From positions 1,364,001 through 1,428,000 of the forward strand of contig NZ_CP096980.1 of assembly GCF_002006355.2 (NCBI RefSeq): 64,000 nt of DNA, in the 5' to 3' direction. Below the pieces are notes generated by a model that had not been told where the DNA came from, did no database searches, and saw only the letters and a program-made list of their open reading frames with translations. Positions 17,162-26,774 of this stretch are shown piece by piece; the first letter of the stretch is position 1; each line of letters starts with the position of its first letter. This DNA comes from Clostridium felsineum DSM 794. Its GTDB lineage: Bacteria; Bacillota; Clostridia; Clostridiales; Clostridiaceae. Made by a program: the position numbers and the translations under genes.

Positions 17162-18772
17162 TTAGGAAATAGTTTTTAATTCGTGAAGATACTTTTGAGT
17201 TCTTTCATTTTGGATTTTTAAATGTAATTTGTTAATGTTATATCCAAAACAAAGCAAAATAAATTCAGTTTTTACACTATTTTTTCCACGTGTTAAAAAT
17301 CTTTTGAATTCATAGTCGCTTTTTAAAATTCCAAACGCACCTTCAACTTGAATAGATCTGTTCATTCTCAATTTAGTTCCCAATTCAGTTTTGATATTGT
17401 TGTATGAAATTTGACGCTTTTTAATAAAAGTCTTTGAAACCTGCATTTTTCGGTTATTCTTTGCTTTTGTGCACTTTGATTTCAAAGTGCAGTTATCGCA
17501 ATTTTCACATTCATAAACAGTAACCTCAGACGTATACCCACTTGCAGATTTTTTATGAATAATATATGATGGGAATAATTTTCTATTATTATGACAAATA
17601 TATGTATCTGTTTTAACATCATATTTCATATTTTCACGCTTACTGATGTCGTTTTTAAAACTTCTTTTTTTCCATTTCTCATAAGTTTGAGGTTTTATAT
17701 ATGGTATTTGATTATTAGACTCTAAAAACAAATAGTTTTCTTCACTTTCGTAACCAGAATCTGCAATCACATTAGTATATTTATGACCAATTTTTTCTTG
17801 CATATTAGTAATCATTGGTATTAATGTTGCTATATCATTTCTATCATCAAATACTCCAACACCAGTTACATATTCACTATCAACTGCTATTTGTACATTA
17901 TAGGCAGGTTTTAATTGACCATTTCTCATATGATCATCTTTCATATGCATGAAAGTTGCATCAGTATCAGTTTTAGAATAGCTATTTCTTTTTGAAAATA
18001 TTTTCTTACTTAAATTATATTTTTCTTGTCTTTCTTTATATTGTGATAGTTGTTCTATCCACTTTTGAATTGCAGTTTTTCTTTTACCGATTCCATGAAC
18101 AAACTCTATATTTCTTTTTTCTTTTTCAAATAAAAGCCATTGAAGAATTTTGTTTATATCATCAATCAAAGTTTCTCTCTCAATAGTGAATTTCATTAAT
18201 CTTTCAAGATTAATGGTTTTAACAAGAGCAATAATTTTATCAAACATCTTACCTTCATTTTTATAAATAGCTTTCTTCCAAACAAAAGTATATCGGTTGG
18301 CATTTGCCTCAATTTTAGTACCATCGATAAATACATTTTCAAATAATAATTCTTTTTCTTTAGCTAAATAGTTAACTTGTTGATAAAATAAATCTTCAAT
18401 CACTTCATTTGAAAGATATTTTTTTCGAAATCTACTTATAGTAGCGTGATCAGGTGCTTTAAAGCCTTGAAGTAGCCATTTGAAATTTATATCTCTTTTG
18501 CATGCTTTTTCTATCTTTCTACTTGAATAAATATTTTGAGAATAAGCATAAGATATTATTTTGAACATGATTTTGGGTTCAACTGCTGATTTTCTTCCTA
18601 CGGAAGAATACGCCTTGTACAATTTTTTATAATTTAATCCCTCCAACAAATAGCTTAGCAAACGAACCGAATCATCTTCTGGTATTAAGTTTTCTAAATT
18701 TAATGGTAATATAAGTTGCAAATTATCATTAAATTGATTATAATTTTTTGTGTATAATTTAGTTACATTCAT
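17162..18772 (-). CDS. IS1182-family DDE transposase
   Basis: A 536-residue, apparently intact transposase. An N-terminal DUF772-like region (VGRKSAVEPKIMFKIISYAY) is followed by the DDE core: first Asp in FIDGTKIEAN, second in VIADSGYESEENYL, Glu in SIQVEGAFGILK. A Cys cluster (CENCDNCTLKSKC) precedes the last motif, as is usual. The start has TATAAT only about 8 bp upstream and no clear ribosome site, so translation is probably poor, as expected for a transposase. Confidence 0.92.
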   Translation of the reverse strand: MNVTKLYTKNYNQFNDNLQLILPLNLENLIPEDDSVRLLSYLLEGLNYKKLYKAYSSVGRKSAVEPKIMFKIISYAYSQNIYSSRKIEKACKRDINFKWLLQGFKAPDHATISRFRKKYLSNEVIEDLFYQQVNYLAKEKELLFENVFIDGTKIEANANRYTFVWKKAIYKNEGKMFDKIIALVKTINLERLMKFTIERETLIDDINKILQWLLFEKEKRNIEFVHGIGKRKTAIQKWIEQLSQYKERQEKYNLSKKIFSKRNSYSKTDTDATFMHMKDDHMRNGQLKPAYNVQIAVDSEYVTGVGVFDDRNDIATLIPMITNMQEKIGHKYTNVIADSGYESEENYLFLESNNQIPYIKPQTYEKWKKRSFKNDISKRENMKYDVKTDTYICHNNRKLFPSYIIHKKSASGYTSEVTVYECENCDNCTLKSKCTKAKNNRKMQVSKTFIKKRQISYNNIKTELGTKLRMNRSIQVEGAFGILKSDYEFKRFLTRGKNSVKTEFILLCFGYNINKLHLKIQNERTQKYLHELKTIS

Positions 18773-18789
18773 AATTTAATTATACAATC

Positions 18790-18819
18790 AATGTGAGTTC
18801 TTCGGAACTCACATTTTTT
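18790..18819 (+). terminator. UUCG-loop terminator inside the IS right end
   Basis: Arms AATGTGAGTTC and GAACTCACATT around a TTCG tetraloop, followed by six T on the plus strand. It would stop rightward antisense transcripts leaving the element. Confidence 0.75.
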
Positions 18820-18853
18820 ATATACAACAAAGGAGCTATTGCAAAACTATTTT

Positions 18854-18872
18854 TTAGTTTTGCAACAGCCCC
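18854..18872 (-). repeat. IS terminal inverted repeat, right
   Basis: Reads GGGGCTGTTGCAAAACTAA on the minus strand. It is part of a longer hairpin (left arm from 18830) ending in TTTTT on the plus strand. Confidence 0.75.
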
Positions 18873-18940
18873 TTTTTGATTTATTTATTACATTAGTGGT
18901 AAAATTTACATATAAACATTTAAAACAAAGAGGTGTTAAT

Positions 18941-20167
18941 ATGTCAAAAGTACTTTTTATGAATTTCCCAGCTTATGGGCATGTAAATCCTACTTTAGGA
19001 TTAGTAGATGAATTAGTTAAAAGAGGTGAGGAAGTATATTATTTTTGTACAGATGAATTTAAAGAAAGTATTGAGAAAACAGGAGCTAAATTTATAAGTT
19101 ATGGTGAAAGAATGAGTGCTCTAAAAAATGCTAATAGAAAGGGGAGAAAAGATAAATCACATGGAAAGATTATAATTAAATGTATTGATATTGCCGAACA
19201 TGAAGTTGAAGATATCTTGAATAAAATAAAAGGAATAAAATTTGATTATGCTATTTATGATTCTATGTTTTGTGCAGGTAATATAATAGCACAAATACTT
19301 AAAATACCATCAATTTCATCCTTAGCTGTGTTTGCTACAATAAAAGAAGTAATGAAAATGCAATATTCACCTGTAACTGAAATTGAAATAGAAAATGATC
19401 CCACTATATTTAAGGCACATAATGAAGCAAAGGATAGAATTGAAAAAAAGTATTCTGTGAATATGCCTAAAATTAGTCAAATAATGTCATGTAGAGGTGA
19501 TTTGAATATAGCCTATACAGCTAAAGAATTTGTGGCTAATATGGAATATTATGACGATAGTTTCAAATTTATTGGACCCCCTATTTATAATAGACAAGAA
19601 AGTTTGGATTTCCCTTTTGAGAAGTTAGAAAACAAAAAAGTAATATATATTTCTTTAGGAACAGTTTTTAACAATACTAATAGTGATTTATATAAAATAT
19701 TTTTTGAAGCTTTTGGAGATTCTGATGTGGTAGTGGTTATGTCAGCATATAATATTGATATGTCTAACTTTAATATACCTAAAAACTTTATAGTTAAAAA
19801 CTATGTGCCTCAGACAGAGATTTTAAAATATGCAGATGCAGCAGTTACACATGCAGGAATGAATAGTACAAGTGACTTAATTTATAATAAAGTACCATTT
19901 GTGGCAATTCCTATTGGTGCGGATCAATTGTATATGGCAGCAAGGGCAAAGGAATTAGGTACAGCTATAGTATTAAATAAGGACAAGCTTACTGCAAAAG
20001 AGCTTAGAGAATCAGTTGAAAAGGTAATGACAGATGCTTCTTATATTAATAATATAGAAAAAGTAAAAGAATTTTTTAGAGAAGCTGGTGGTTATAAAAG
20101 AGGTGTAGATGAAATCTTTAAACTTAAAATAGAAAAGGGTATAAAGGACTATGCTTGTGAATATTAG
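18941..20167 (+). CDS. MGT-family (macrolide-type) UDP-glycosyltransferase
   Basis: A 408-residue GT-B enzyme (GT1). N-terminal MSKVLFMNFPAYGHVNPTLG with the usual His, and the sugar-nucleotide motif AAVTHAGMNSTSDLIYNKVP followed by FVAIPIGADQ. Relatives (YjiC/OleD type) glucosylate macrolides, flavonoids or lipids; the acceptor here is unknown. AGAGGTG precedes the chosen ATG; the frame extends 34 codons upstream into IS sequence, which is not a real start. The IS lies 69 bp upstream, so the native promoter may be lost; a weak TTGATT / TAAAAT pair (18876-18905) spans the junction. Confidence 0.87.
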   Translation: MSKVLFMNFPAYGHVNPTLGLVDELVKRGEEVYYFCTDEFKESIEKTGAKFISYGERMSALKNANRKGRKDKSHGKIIIKCIDIAEHEVEDILNKIKGIKFDYAIYDSMFCAGNIIAQILKIPSISSLAVFATIKEVMKMQYSPVTEIEIENDPTIFKAHNEAKDRIEKKYSVNMPKISQIMSCRGDLNIAYTAKEFVANMEYYDDSFKFIGPPIYNRQESLDFPFEKLENKKVIYISLGTVFNNTNSDLYKIFFEAFGDSDVVVVMSAYNIDMSNFNIPKNFIVKNYVPQTEILKYADAAVTHAGMNSTSDLIYNKVPFVAIPIGADQLYMAARAKELGTAIVLNKDKLTAKELRESVEKVMTDASYINNIEKVKEFFREAGGYKRGVDEIFKLKIEKGIKDYACEY

Positions 20168-20297
20168 ATAAGTTATATAATTTATTTGAAAAATAATTAT
20201 TGAGGCTTTCACAGCTAACCAAGTATAATAAGATATAATTGAGGAACTACAATATAAGAATATATAGTTAACAAAAGAAAAATTAGGAGGCATGTAA

Positions 20298-21575
20298 GTG
20301 GAAAAAAGTGATTTAAAATATATAAATTACGTTAAAATTTTAAAAGAAGAACTAGTTCCAGCTATGGGATGCACAGAGCCTATAGCAATTGCGTATGCGG
20401 CAGCTGTAGCAAGAGAGAAGTTGGGTCATATACCTGAAAAAGTAATTGTGGAGGTTAGTGGGAATATTATAAAAAATGTTAAAAGCGTTATAGTTCCAAA
20501 CACAGATCATTTAAAAGGTATAGAAGCAGCAGTGGCGGCAGGAATTATAGCAGGAAAATCTGAAAAAAAGCTTGAAGTAATTTCAAAGGTAACGGAAGAG
20601 GAAAAGCAAAAAATTAAAAATTATATTGAGAGTTCCACAATAGAGGTAAAGCCTTCAGAAACCCAATTTGTATTTTATGTACAGGTTAATTTATTCTACA
20701 AAGGTTCCTTTGTAAAAGTTAGAATTGTAAATTATCATACTAATATTGTTTTTATTGAAAAGAATGGTAAGGTTATTTATGAAAGAAAGGCAGAAGAGTC
20801 AAAGGAAGAAGGACTCTCAGATAAGAAATTACTGAATATAAAAGATATTATTGATTTTGCAAGTACTGTAGAGATAAAGGATATAGAAGATATTATAAGT
20901 AGACAGATAAGGTACAATTCAAAAATTGCAGAGGAAGGCCTTAAAAATAATTATGGAGCTAATATAGGCAGTGTTTTGCTTGAAACTTATGGTGATGATA
21001 TAAAAGTAAGAGCAAAAGCTAAGGCGGCAGCAGGTTCAGATGCTAGAATGAATGGCTGTGAACTTCCGGTTATAATTATTTCTGGAAGTGGAAATCAGGG
21101 AATGACAGCATCACTTCCAGTTATCGAATATGCCAAAGAATTAAAGGTATCAAAGGAGAAGCTTTATAGAGCGCTTATTATTTCAGATTTAGTTACAATA
21201 CATCAGAAAACAGGCATAGGAAGACTTTCAGCATATTGTGGTGCTATTAGTGCAGGTGCAGGGAGTGGAGCTGGTATTGCATATCTTAATGGTGGAGGCT
21301 ATAAAGAAATTTCACATACCATTGTTAATGCGCTGTCCATAGTTTCAGGAATTGTTTGTGATGGAGCTAAGGCATCTTGCGCAGCTAAAATTGCAGCAGG
21401 TGTAGATGCAGGTATTTTAGGATATTATATGTATAAAAACGGACAGCAGTTTAGAGGCGGAGATGGAATAGTTAAAAAAGGTGTAGAAGCAACTATATCT
21501 AATATTGGTAAGCTTGCTAAAGAAGGAATGAAAGAAACTGACAAGGAAATTATAAAAATTATGACTGAAAAATAA
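20298..21575 (+). CDS. L-cysteine desulfidase-like protein (UPF0597/CyuA family)
   Basis: A 425-residue protein of the serine dehydratase alpha-like / L-cysteine desulfidase family, which releases sulfide and ammonia from cysteine using an Fe-S cluster. Likely cluster Cys residues appear in PAMGCTEPIAIAY, MNGCELPVIIISG and GIVCDGAKASCAAK. GTG start behind TAGGAGG. Activity is inferred from family. Confidence 0.85.
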   Translation: MEKSDLKYINYVKILKEELVPAMGCTEPIAIAYAAAVAREKLGHIPEKVIVEVSGNIIKNVKSVIVPNTDHLKGIEAAVAAGIIAGKSEKKLEVISKVTEEEKQKIKNYIESSTIEVKPSETQFVFYVQVNLFYKGSFVKVRIVNYHTNIVFIEKNGKVIYERKAEESKEEGLSDKKLLNIKDIIDFASTVEIKDIEDIISRQIRYNSKIAEEGLKNNYGANIGSVLLETYGDDIKVRAKAKAAAGSDARMNGCELPVIIISGSGNQGMTASLPVIEYAKELKVSKEKLYRALIISDLVTIHQKTGIGRLSAYCGAISAGAGSGAGIAYLNGGGYKEISHTIVNALSIVSGIVCDGAKASCAAKIAAGVDAGILGYYMYKNGQQFRGGDGIVKKGVEATISNIGKLAKEGMKETDKEIIKIMTEK

Positions 21576-21580
21576 AAATG

Positions 21581-21625
21581 GTCCTGTATAAGGTATTCTA
21601 GATTAGAACCCTATACAGGACTATT
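21581..21625. terminator. Bidirectional terminator
   Basis: Arms GTCCTGTATAAGG (21581-21593) and CCCTATACAGGAC (21609-21621), one mismatch, between converging genes, with T-rich flanks. Confidence 0.8.
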
Positions 21626-21640
21626 TAAAATATGTACATC

Positions 21641-23572
21641 CTAGTCTTCTATACTATTACTTAATTCGTCCCATTTTTCATATAATAAATCGAGATTTTC
21701 TTGAGTTTCAGTAATTTGGTTATTAACCTCTATACTTTTTTCTTGGTTTGAATAAACTTCTTCAAGACAAAGCATATTTTGAAGTTCTTCAAGCTTCTTT
21801 TCTAAGTCAGCTATTTCTTTTTCAGTATTTTTAAGTTCAACTTTTTTTACTCTTTTTTGCTTTTCATTTTCACGTTTTTTCTTCTTCTCAGTATTAATTT
21901 GAGTTTTTGTTTTTTGATTTTTAAATTCTTCTTCATCTTGAAACCTTGTTGGATTATTCTTTTTTTCTATATAATAAGAATAATTTCCAAGATACTCTTT
22001 AATACCATTTTTCTCTAGTTCAAATATTTTATGAACAACCTTATTTAAGAAATATCTATCATGTGATATTACCAGTACAGTTCCATCATAACTTAAAAGT
22101 GCATCTTCTAGAGCTTCACGAGAAACTATATCTAAATGGTTTGTAGGTTCGTCTAAAAGTAAAAAATTATTTTTAGAAAGCATTAACTTAAGTAGGTTAA
22201 TTCTACACTTTTCTCCTCCACTTAAGGTTGAAATGATTTTAAAAACATCATCACCTATAAATAAAAAGGCTGCTAAAGCGTTTCTTATTTCTGTTGTAGT
22301 AAGTTCTGGAAAGTCGCCCCAAACTTCATCTATGATTGTTTTTTCGTCATGTAAATCAGATTGTTCTTGATCATAATAGCCCACAAAAACATTTTTACCC
22401 AAAACTTTAATACCTGAGTCGCTTTTCATTTTATCTAAAAGTATCCTAAAAAAAGTAGTTTTTCCACGTCCATTTTCACCAATTAAAGCGATTTTTTCTC
22501 CCTTTTTTACATCCATGTAGAGATTTTCGAATAAAGTTTTTTCCTCAAAATGTTTTGATAAATTTTCTACATGTAAAACGTCATTTCCGCTTTTTATTAG
22601 GGTTTCGAATTCAATACGGGTTACTCCAGTTTCCTTGTCAGGGCGGTTAACTCTTTCGATTTTATCAAGTGCTTTTTGTCTACTTTCAGCAGCTTTTATA
22701 CTTTTTTCTCTATTAAAGGATCTAAAGCGTTCTATTATTTTTTCTTGTCTTTTAATTTCTTCTTGCTGAAGATTATAGGCTTTTAATTCTATATCATATT
22801 GTACTTTTTTTAATTCTAATGCTTTAGTGTAATTGCCATTAAAGCAATTTACATGACCATTTATAAGTTCAAGGGTTGTGTCAGTAATTGCATCCAAAAA
22901 ATATCTATCATGGGAAATCAAAATTACTGTTCCTTTGTAATTTTTTAAATAATCTTCAAGCCACTCAATAGCATCTAAATCTAGATGGTTTGTGGGTTCA
23001 TCTAAAAGTAATATTTCTGGATTTTTAAGTAAAAGCTTACAAAGAGCTACACGAGTCTTTTGTCCACCACTTAAAATGCTTATTTTTTTATCAAAGTATT
23101 CATTTGAAAAGCCAAGTCCTGTTAAAACTTTTCCTATTAAACCTTTATAAGTGTAGCCACCTTTTGCTGAGTATAGTTCTGTATAAGTAGTGTAGTCTTT
23201 TATAACTTTATTATGGTATTCATCCTTTGAAGGATCATATGGCTCACCCATTTTTATCTCTAAATCTTTAAGTTTAGTTTCTATTTGTAATAAATCACTA
23301 AATACAGAAGAGAGTTCCTCATATATAGTGTTATCAATATTAAGGTCAAGATGTTGAGATAAATATCCTAGTTTTTTACTTTTATCTATGAATAAATCAC
23401 CTGTATCGTGATCTAATTGCGAAGTTAAAATTTTAAATAGTGTTGATTTTCCGGCGCCATTTGGACCTATAAGACCTATTTTTTCACCATCATTTATATT
23501 AAATGTTATATTTTCTAAAATTGTATCAATGCCGTAACTTTTACTGATATTTTTACAGCTAACAACTATCAT
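21641..23572 (-). CDS. ABC-F family ATPase
   Basis: A 643-residue soluble twin-ATPase with no membrane part. First domain: Walker A GPNGAGKST, signature LSGGQKTRVAL, Walker B ILLLDEPTNHLD. A charged linker follows (about 240-320), then the second domain with GENGRGKTT, LSGGEKCRINL and LLLDEPTNHLD. A C-terminal Lys/Glu coiled coil ends the protein. This is the YdiF/Uup-like group acting on the ribosome; a resistance role cannot be read from sequence. The ATG at 23572 is preferred because GGTG lies 6 bp ahead. Confidence 0.9.
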   Translation of the reverse strand: MIVVSCKNISKSYGIDTILENITFNINDGEKIGLIGPNGAGKSTLFKILTSQLDHDTGDLFIDKSKKLGYLSQHLDLNIDNTIYEELSSVFSDLLQIETKLKDLEIKMGEPYDPSKDEYHNKVIKDYTTYTELYSAKGGYTYKGLIGKVLTGLGFSNEYFDKKISILSGGQKTRVALCKLLLKNPEILLLDEPTNHLDLDAIEWLEDYLKNYKGTVILISHDRYFLDAITDTTLELINGHVNCFNGNYTKALELKKVQYDIELKAYNLQQEEIKRQEKIIERFRSFNREKSIKAAESRQKALDKIERVNRPDKETGVTRIEFETLIKSGNDVLHVENLSKHFEEKTLFENLYMDVKKGEKIALIGENGRGKTTFFRILLDKMKSDSGIKVLGKNVFVGYYDQEQSDLHDEKTIIDEVWGDFPELTTTEIRNALAAFLFIGDDVFKIISTLSGGEKCRINLLKLMLSKNNFLLLDEPTNHLDIVSREALEDALLSYDGTVLVISHDRYFLNKVVHKIFELEKNGIKEYLGNYSYYIEKKNNPTRFQDEEEFKNQKTKTQINTEKKKKRENEKQKRVKKVELKNTEKEIADLEKKLEELQNMLCLEEVYSNQEKSIEVNNQITETQENLDLLYEKWDELSNSIED

Positions 23573-24009
23573 GTGTATCACCAACCTAAAATGTATTATA
23601 AAATTAAAGTATACACTTAATTATACCATAGTAAAATTAAGGTGAAAGCTAATTTTTAATAATAAGATTGCATAATTTTATAAAGTATAAAATATTATTA
23701 TAAGTGTTTAGTATGCATAGGATAAAATCTTCATAGAGATATTACGTTTATGGTAGCTTTTCGGAGTTTTATTGAAAAAAACAAAATAAATTAATAGTAT
23801 TTAATACTAATAAGTATATTTAAGAATAATAAAGGCAAAAAAGATAGTGTAATTGAATGATAATGTGGTAAAATATATGATGTATTGTTATATATGAAGA
23901 GACAAGTTAATTATTAATTATAAAGGTTAAATGTATTTTAATTATTTAATATACCAAATTTAATTTGAACTTGGCTTCTACAAAAGTGATATAGTAAGAG
24001 GTGGTCAAA
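23573..24009. promoter_or_regulatory. Divergent intergenic region, ABC-F / rex
   Basis: A 437-bp very AT-rich spacer. On the minus strand TTTCAC (23642-23647) and TATAAT (23620-23625), 16 bp apart, form a likely promoter for the ABC-F gene. For rex, TTGAAC with GATATA or TATAGT lies just before the gene (about 23963-23996). I found no Rex box, no clear riboswitch and no open frame. Confidence 0.4.
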
Positions 24010-24657
24010 GTGGATAAGAAAAAAAACATATCAATGGCAGTTATCAGACGTCTTCCCAAATACCACAGATATTTAGAAGAGTTGCTAAAGAGCGATGTTG
24101 ATAGAATATCTTCAAAGGAATTAAGTGAAAAAATAGGTTTTACTGCATCGCAGATACGCCAAGACTTGAATTGTTTTGGTGATTTTGGGCAGCAGGGATA
24201 TGGATACAATGTTAAAGATTTGTGTAGGGAAATTGATAATATATTAGGACTAACTAAAACATATAATACCATAATAGTTGGTGCTGGAAATATAGGTCAG
24301 GCAATTGCTAATTATATAAATTTTCAAAAGATGGGATTTGATTTAAAGGCTATATTTGATATAAATCCTAAATTAATAGGGCTTAAAATACAAGATGTTG
24401 AAGTTCAAGATGTAGACAACATAGACAAGTATTTACAAAACAATAGAATAGATATTGGAATAATATGTGTTCCTAGTAAAAATGCACAAAAAGTTTGTGA
24501 TATTATTGTTAAAAATAATGTTAACGGAATATGGAATTTTGCACCGGTTGACCTTTCCATTCCTGAAAATGTAATTGTTGAAAATGTACATTTGAGTGAG
24601 AGTCTTCTAACACTTAGTTGTTTGATGCAAGAGGTTAATAAAGGGCAGGAAGAATAA
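24010..24657 (+). CDS. rex: Redox-sensing repressor Rex
   Basis: A 215-residue NADH/NAD+-sensing repressor. The winged-helix domain (residues 1-80: ISMAVIRRLPKYHRYL, SAS-type contact helix FTASQIRQDLNCFGDFGQQG) is followed by a Rossmann fold with GAGNIGQAIANY. I use the GTG at 24010, with AGAGGTGG 5 bp ahead; an in-frame GTG at 24001 lies inside that site. The likely target is the Rex box before the next gene. Confidence 0.93.
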   Translation: MDKKKNISMAVIRRLPKYHRYLEELLKSDVDRISSKELSEKIGFTASQIRQDLNCFGDFGQQGYGYNVKDLCREIDNILGLTKTYNTIIVGAGNIGQAIANYINFQKMGFDLKAIFDINPKLIGLKIQDVEVQDVDNIDKYLQNNRIDIGIICVPSKNAQKVCDIIVKNNVNGIWNFAPVDLSIPENVIVENVHLSESLLTLSCLMQEVNKGQEE

Positions 24658-24739
24658 AAAATAATATAAATATAAATTAAAATTTAATATAAAATGGTTT
24701 TAATGTTGAAATATAAAATAAATCATTATATAATAACTA

Positions 24740-24764
24740 TAGAAGCTTATGCTTCTAATTTTTT
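24740..24764 (+). terminator. rex terminator
   Basis: Arms TAGAAGC and GCTTCTA around TTAT, followed by ATTTTTT. It separates rex from the crt promoter. Confidence 0.8.
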
Positions 24765-24772
24765 GCCCGTCT

Positions 24773-24790
24773 TTGTTATAATATTAACAA
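24773..24790 (+). promoter_or_regulatory. Rex operator over the crt -10 box
   Basis: TTGTTATAATATTAACAA differs at one position from the clostridial Rex consensus (TTGTTAANNNNTTAACAA). It contains TATAAT (24777-24782), so Rex bound at low NADH would cover the -10 of the butyryl-CoA operon. I see no good -35 at the expected spacing. Confidence 0.88.
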
Positions 24791-24817
24791 GGAAAAAAAT
24801 TTTTAGGAGGATTAGTC

Positions 24818-25603
24818 ATGGAACTAAACAATGTCATTCTTGAAAAGGAAGGTAAAATTGCTGTAGTTACCATTAACAGACCTAAAGCATTAAATGCATT
24901 AAATAGTGACACACTAAAAGAGATTGATTATGTTATAGGTGAAATTGAAAATGATAGCGAAGTACTTGCGGTAATTTTAACTGGAGCAGGAGAAAAATCA
25001 TTTGTAGCAGGAGCAGATATTTCTGAGATGAAAGATATGAATACTATTGAAGGTAGAAAATTCGGAATACTTGGGAATAAAGTGTTTAGAAGATTAGAGC
25101 TTCTTGAAAAGCCTGTAATAGCAGCTGTTAATGGGTTCGCTTTAGGAGGCGGCTGTGAAATTGCTATGGCTTGTGATATAAGAATAGCTTCAAATAACGC
25201 AAGATTTGGTCAGCCAGAGGTAGGTCTTGGAATTACGCCTGGTTTTGGTGGAACACAAAGACTTTCAAGATTAGTTGGAATGGGAATGGCAAAGCAGCTT
25301 GTTTTTACTGCTCAAAATATAAAAGCAGATGAAGCTTTAAGAATCGGACTAGTAAATAAGGTAGTTGAACCTGAAGAATTAATGAATACAGCAAAAGAAC
25401 TTGCAAAAACAATTGCAAATAATGCTCCTGTAGCTGTTAAGTTAAGTAAGCAGGCTATTAATAGAGGAATGCAGTGTGATGTGGATACTGCTTTAGCATT
25501 TGAATCAGAAGCATTCGGAGAATGTTTTTCAACAGAGGATCAAAAGGATGCAATGACAGCTTTCACTGAAAAAAGAAAAATTGAAGGCTTCAAAAATAGA
25601 TAG
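24818..25603 (+). CDS. crt: Crotonase (3-hydroxybutyryl-CoA dehydratase)
   Basis: A 261-residue enoyl-CoA hydratase removing water from 3-hydroxybutyryl-CoA to give crotonyl-CoA. Oxyanion-hole segment AGADISEM and the catalytic-Glu region NGFALGGGCEIAMACD and FGQPEVGLGITPGFGGTQ are intact. First gene of crt-bcd-etfB-etfA-hbd, with TAGGAGG before the ATG. Confidence 0.97.
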   Translation: MELNNVILEKEGKIAVVTINRPKALNALNSDTLKEIDYVIGEIENDSEVLAVILTGAGEKSFVAGADISEMKDMNTIEGRKFGILGNKVFRRLELLEKPVIAAVNGFALGGGCEIAMACDIRIASNNARFGQPEVGLGITPGFGGTQRLSRLVGMGMAKQLVFTAQNIKADEALRIGLVNKVVEPEELMNTAKELAKTIANNAPVAVKLSKQAINRGMQCDVDTALAFESEAFGECFSTEDQKDAMTAFTEKRKIEGFKNR

Positions 25604-25616
25604 GAGGTAAGTTGAT

Positions 25617-26756
25617 ATGGATTTTAGTTTGACAAAAGAACAAGAATTAGTAAGACAAATGGTTAGAGAGTTTGCTGAAAATGAAGTAAAACCAATAGCA
25701 GCAGAAATAGATGAAACAGAAAGATTTCCTATGGAAAATGTAAAGAAAATGGCTCAATATGGAATGATGGGAATTCCATTTTCAAAAGAATACGGTGGCG
25801 CAGGTGGAGATGTATTATCCTACATTCTTGCAGTTGAAGAATTATCAAAGGTTTGTGGTACTACAGGTGTTATTCTTTCAGCTCATACATCACTTTGCGC
25901 TTCATTAATAAATGAGCATGGTACAGAAGAACAAAAACAAAAATATCTAGTACCTTTAGCTAAGGGTGAAAAAATAGGTGCTTATGGATTGACTGAACCA
26001 AATGCAGGAACAGATTCTGCAGCACAACAAACAGTAGCTGTACTTGAAGGAGATCATTATGTAATTAATGGTTCAAAAATATTCATAACAAATGGAGGAG
26101 TTGCAGATACTTTTGTTATATTTGCAATGACTGATAGAACAAAAGGAACAAAAGGTATATCAGGATTTATAATAGAAAAAGGCTTTAAAGGCTTCTCAAT
26201 TGGTAAAGTTGAACAAAAGCTTGGAATAAGAGCTTCATCAACAACTGAACTTATATTTGAAGATATGATAGTACCAGTAGAAAACATGATTGGTAAAGAA
26301 GGAAAAGGATTTCCTATAGCAATGAAAACTCTTGATGGAGGAAGAATTGGTATAGCAGCTCAAGCTTTAGGAATAGCTGAAGGTGCTTTCAATGAAGCAA
26401 AAGCTTACATGAAAGAAAGAAAACAATTTGGAAGAAGTCTTAACAAATTCCAAGGACTTGCATGGATGATGGCAGATATGGATGTGGCTATAGAATCAGC
26501 TAGACATTTAGTGTATAAGGCTGCATGTCTTAAACAAGCAGGACTTCCATATACAGTTGAGGCTGCAAGAGCTAAACTTCATGCTGCAAATGTAGCAATG
26601 GATGTAACAACTAAGGCAGTACAATTATTTGGTGGATACGGATATACAAAAGATTATCCAGTTGAAAGAATGATGAGAGATGCTAAGATAACTGAAATCT
26701 ACGAAGGAACTTCAGAAGTTCAAAAGTTAGTTATTTCAGGAAATATTTTCAGATAA
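25617..26756 (+). CDS. bcd: Butyryl-CoA dehydrogenase
   Basis: A 379-residue FAD acyl-CoA dehydrogenase reducing crotonyl-CoA to butyryl-CoA. Motifs: GAYGLTEPNAGTDS, FITNGGVAD, RKQFGRSL, and the C-terminal IYEGTSEVQKLVIS with the catalytic Glu. With EtfAB it forms the bifurcating complex that also reduces ferredoxin. 13 bp after crt. Confidence 0.97.
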   Translation: MDFSLTKEQELVRQMVREFAENEVKPIAAEIDETERFPMENVKKMAQYGMMGIPFSKEYGGAGGDVLSYILAVEELSKVCGTTGVILSAHTSLCASLINEHGTEEQKQKYLVPLAKGEKIGAYGLTEPNAGTDSAAQQTVAVLEGDHYVINGSKIFITNGGVADTFVIFAMTDRTKGTKGISGFIIEKGFKGFSIGKVEQKLGIRASSTTELIFEDMIVPVENMIGKEGKGFPIAMKTLDGGRIGIAAQALGIAEGAFNEAKAYMKERKQFGRSLNKFQGLAWMMADMDVAIESARHLVYKAACLKQAGLPYTVEAARAKLHAANVAMDVTTKAVQLFGGYGYTKDYPVERMMRDAKITEIYEGTSEVQKLVISGNIFR

Positions 26757-26774
26757 TTTAAGGAGGTTAGAAGG

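Larger units (their letters stand above)
17008..18872 (-). mobile_element. IS1182-family insertion sequence
   Basis: A 1865-bp element with one intact transposase and imperfect terminal inverted repeats: GGGAGTGTCGCAAAA on the left and GGGGCTGTTGCAAAA (reverse strand) on the right, 12 of 15 matching. I see no clear target duplication (left flank GAGGAA, right flank TTTTTGA). It separates eutC from the glycosyltransferase gene. Confidence 0.85.

Noticed and set aside
16995..18880. Target-site duplication around the IS
   Set aside because: Flanks GAGGAA and TTTTTGA do not match in any sensible alignment.
18839..18940. Upstream extension of the glycosyltransferase
   Set aside because: The 34 extra codons start inside the IS end and have no ribosome site; ATG at 18941 has AGAGGTG and gives the usual N-terminus.
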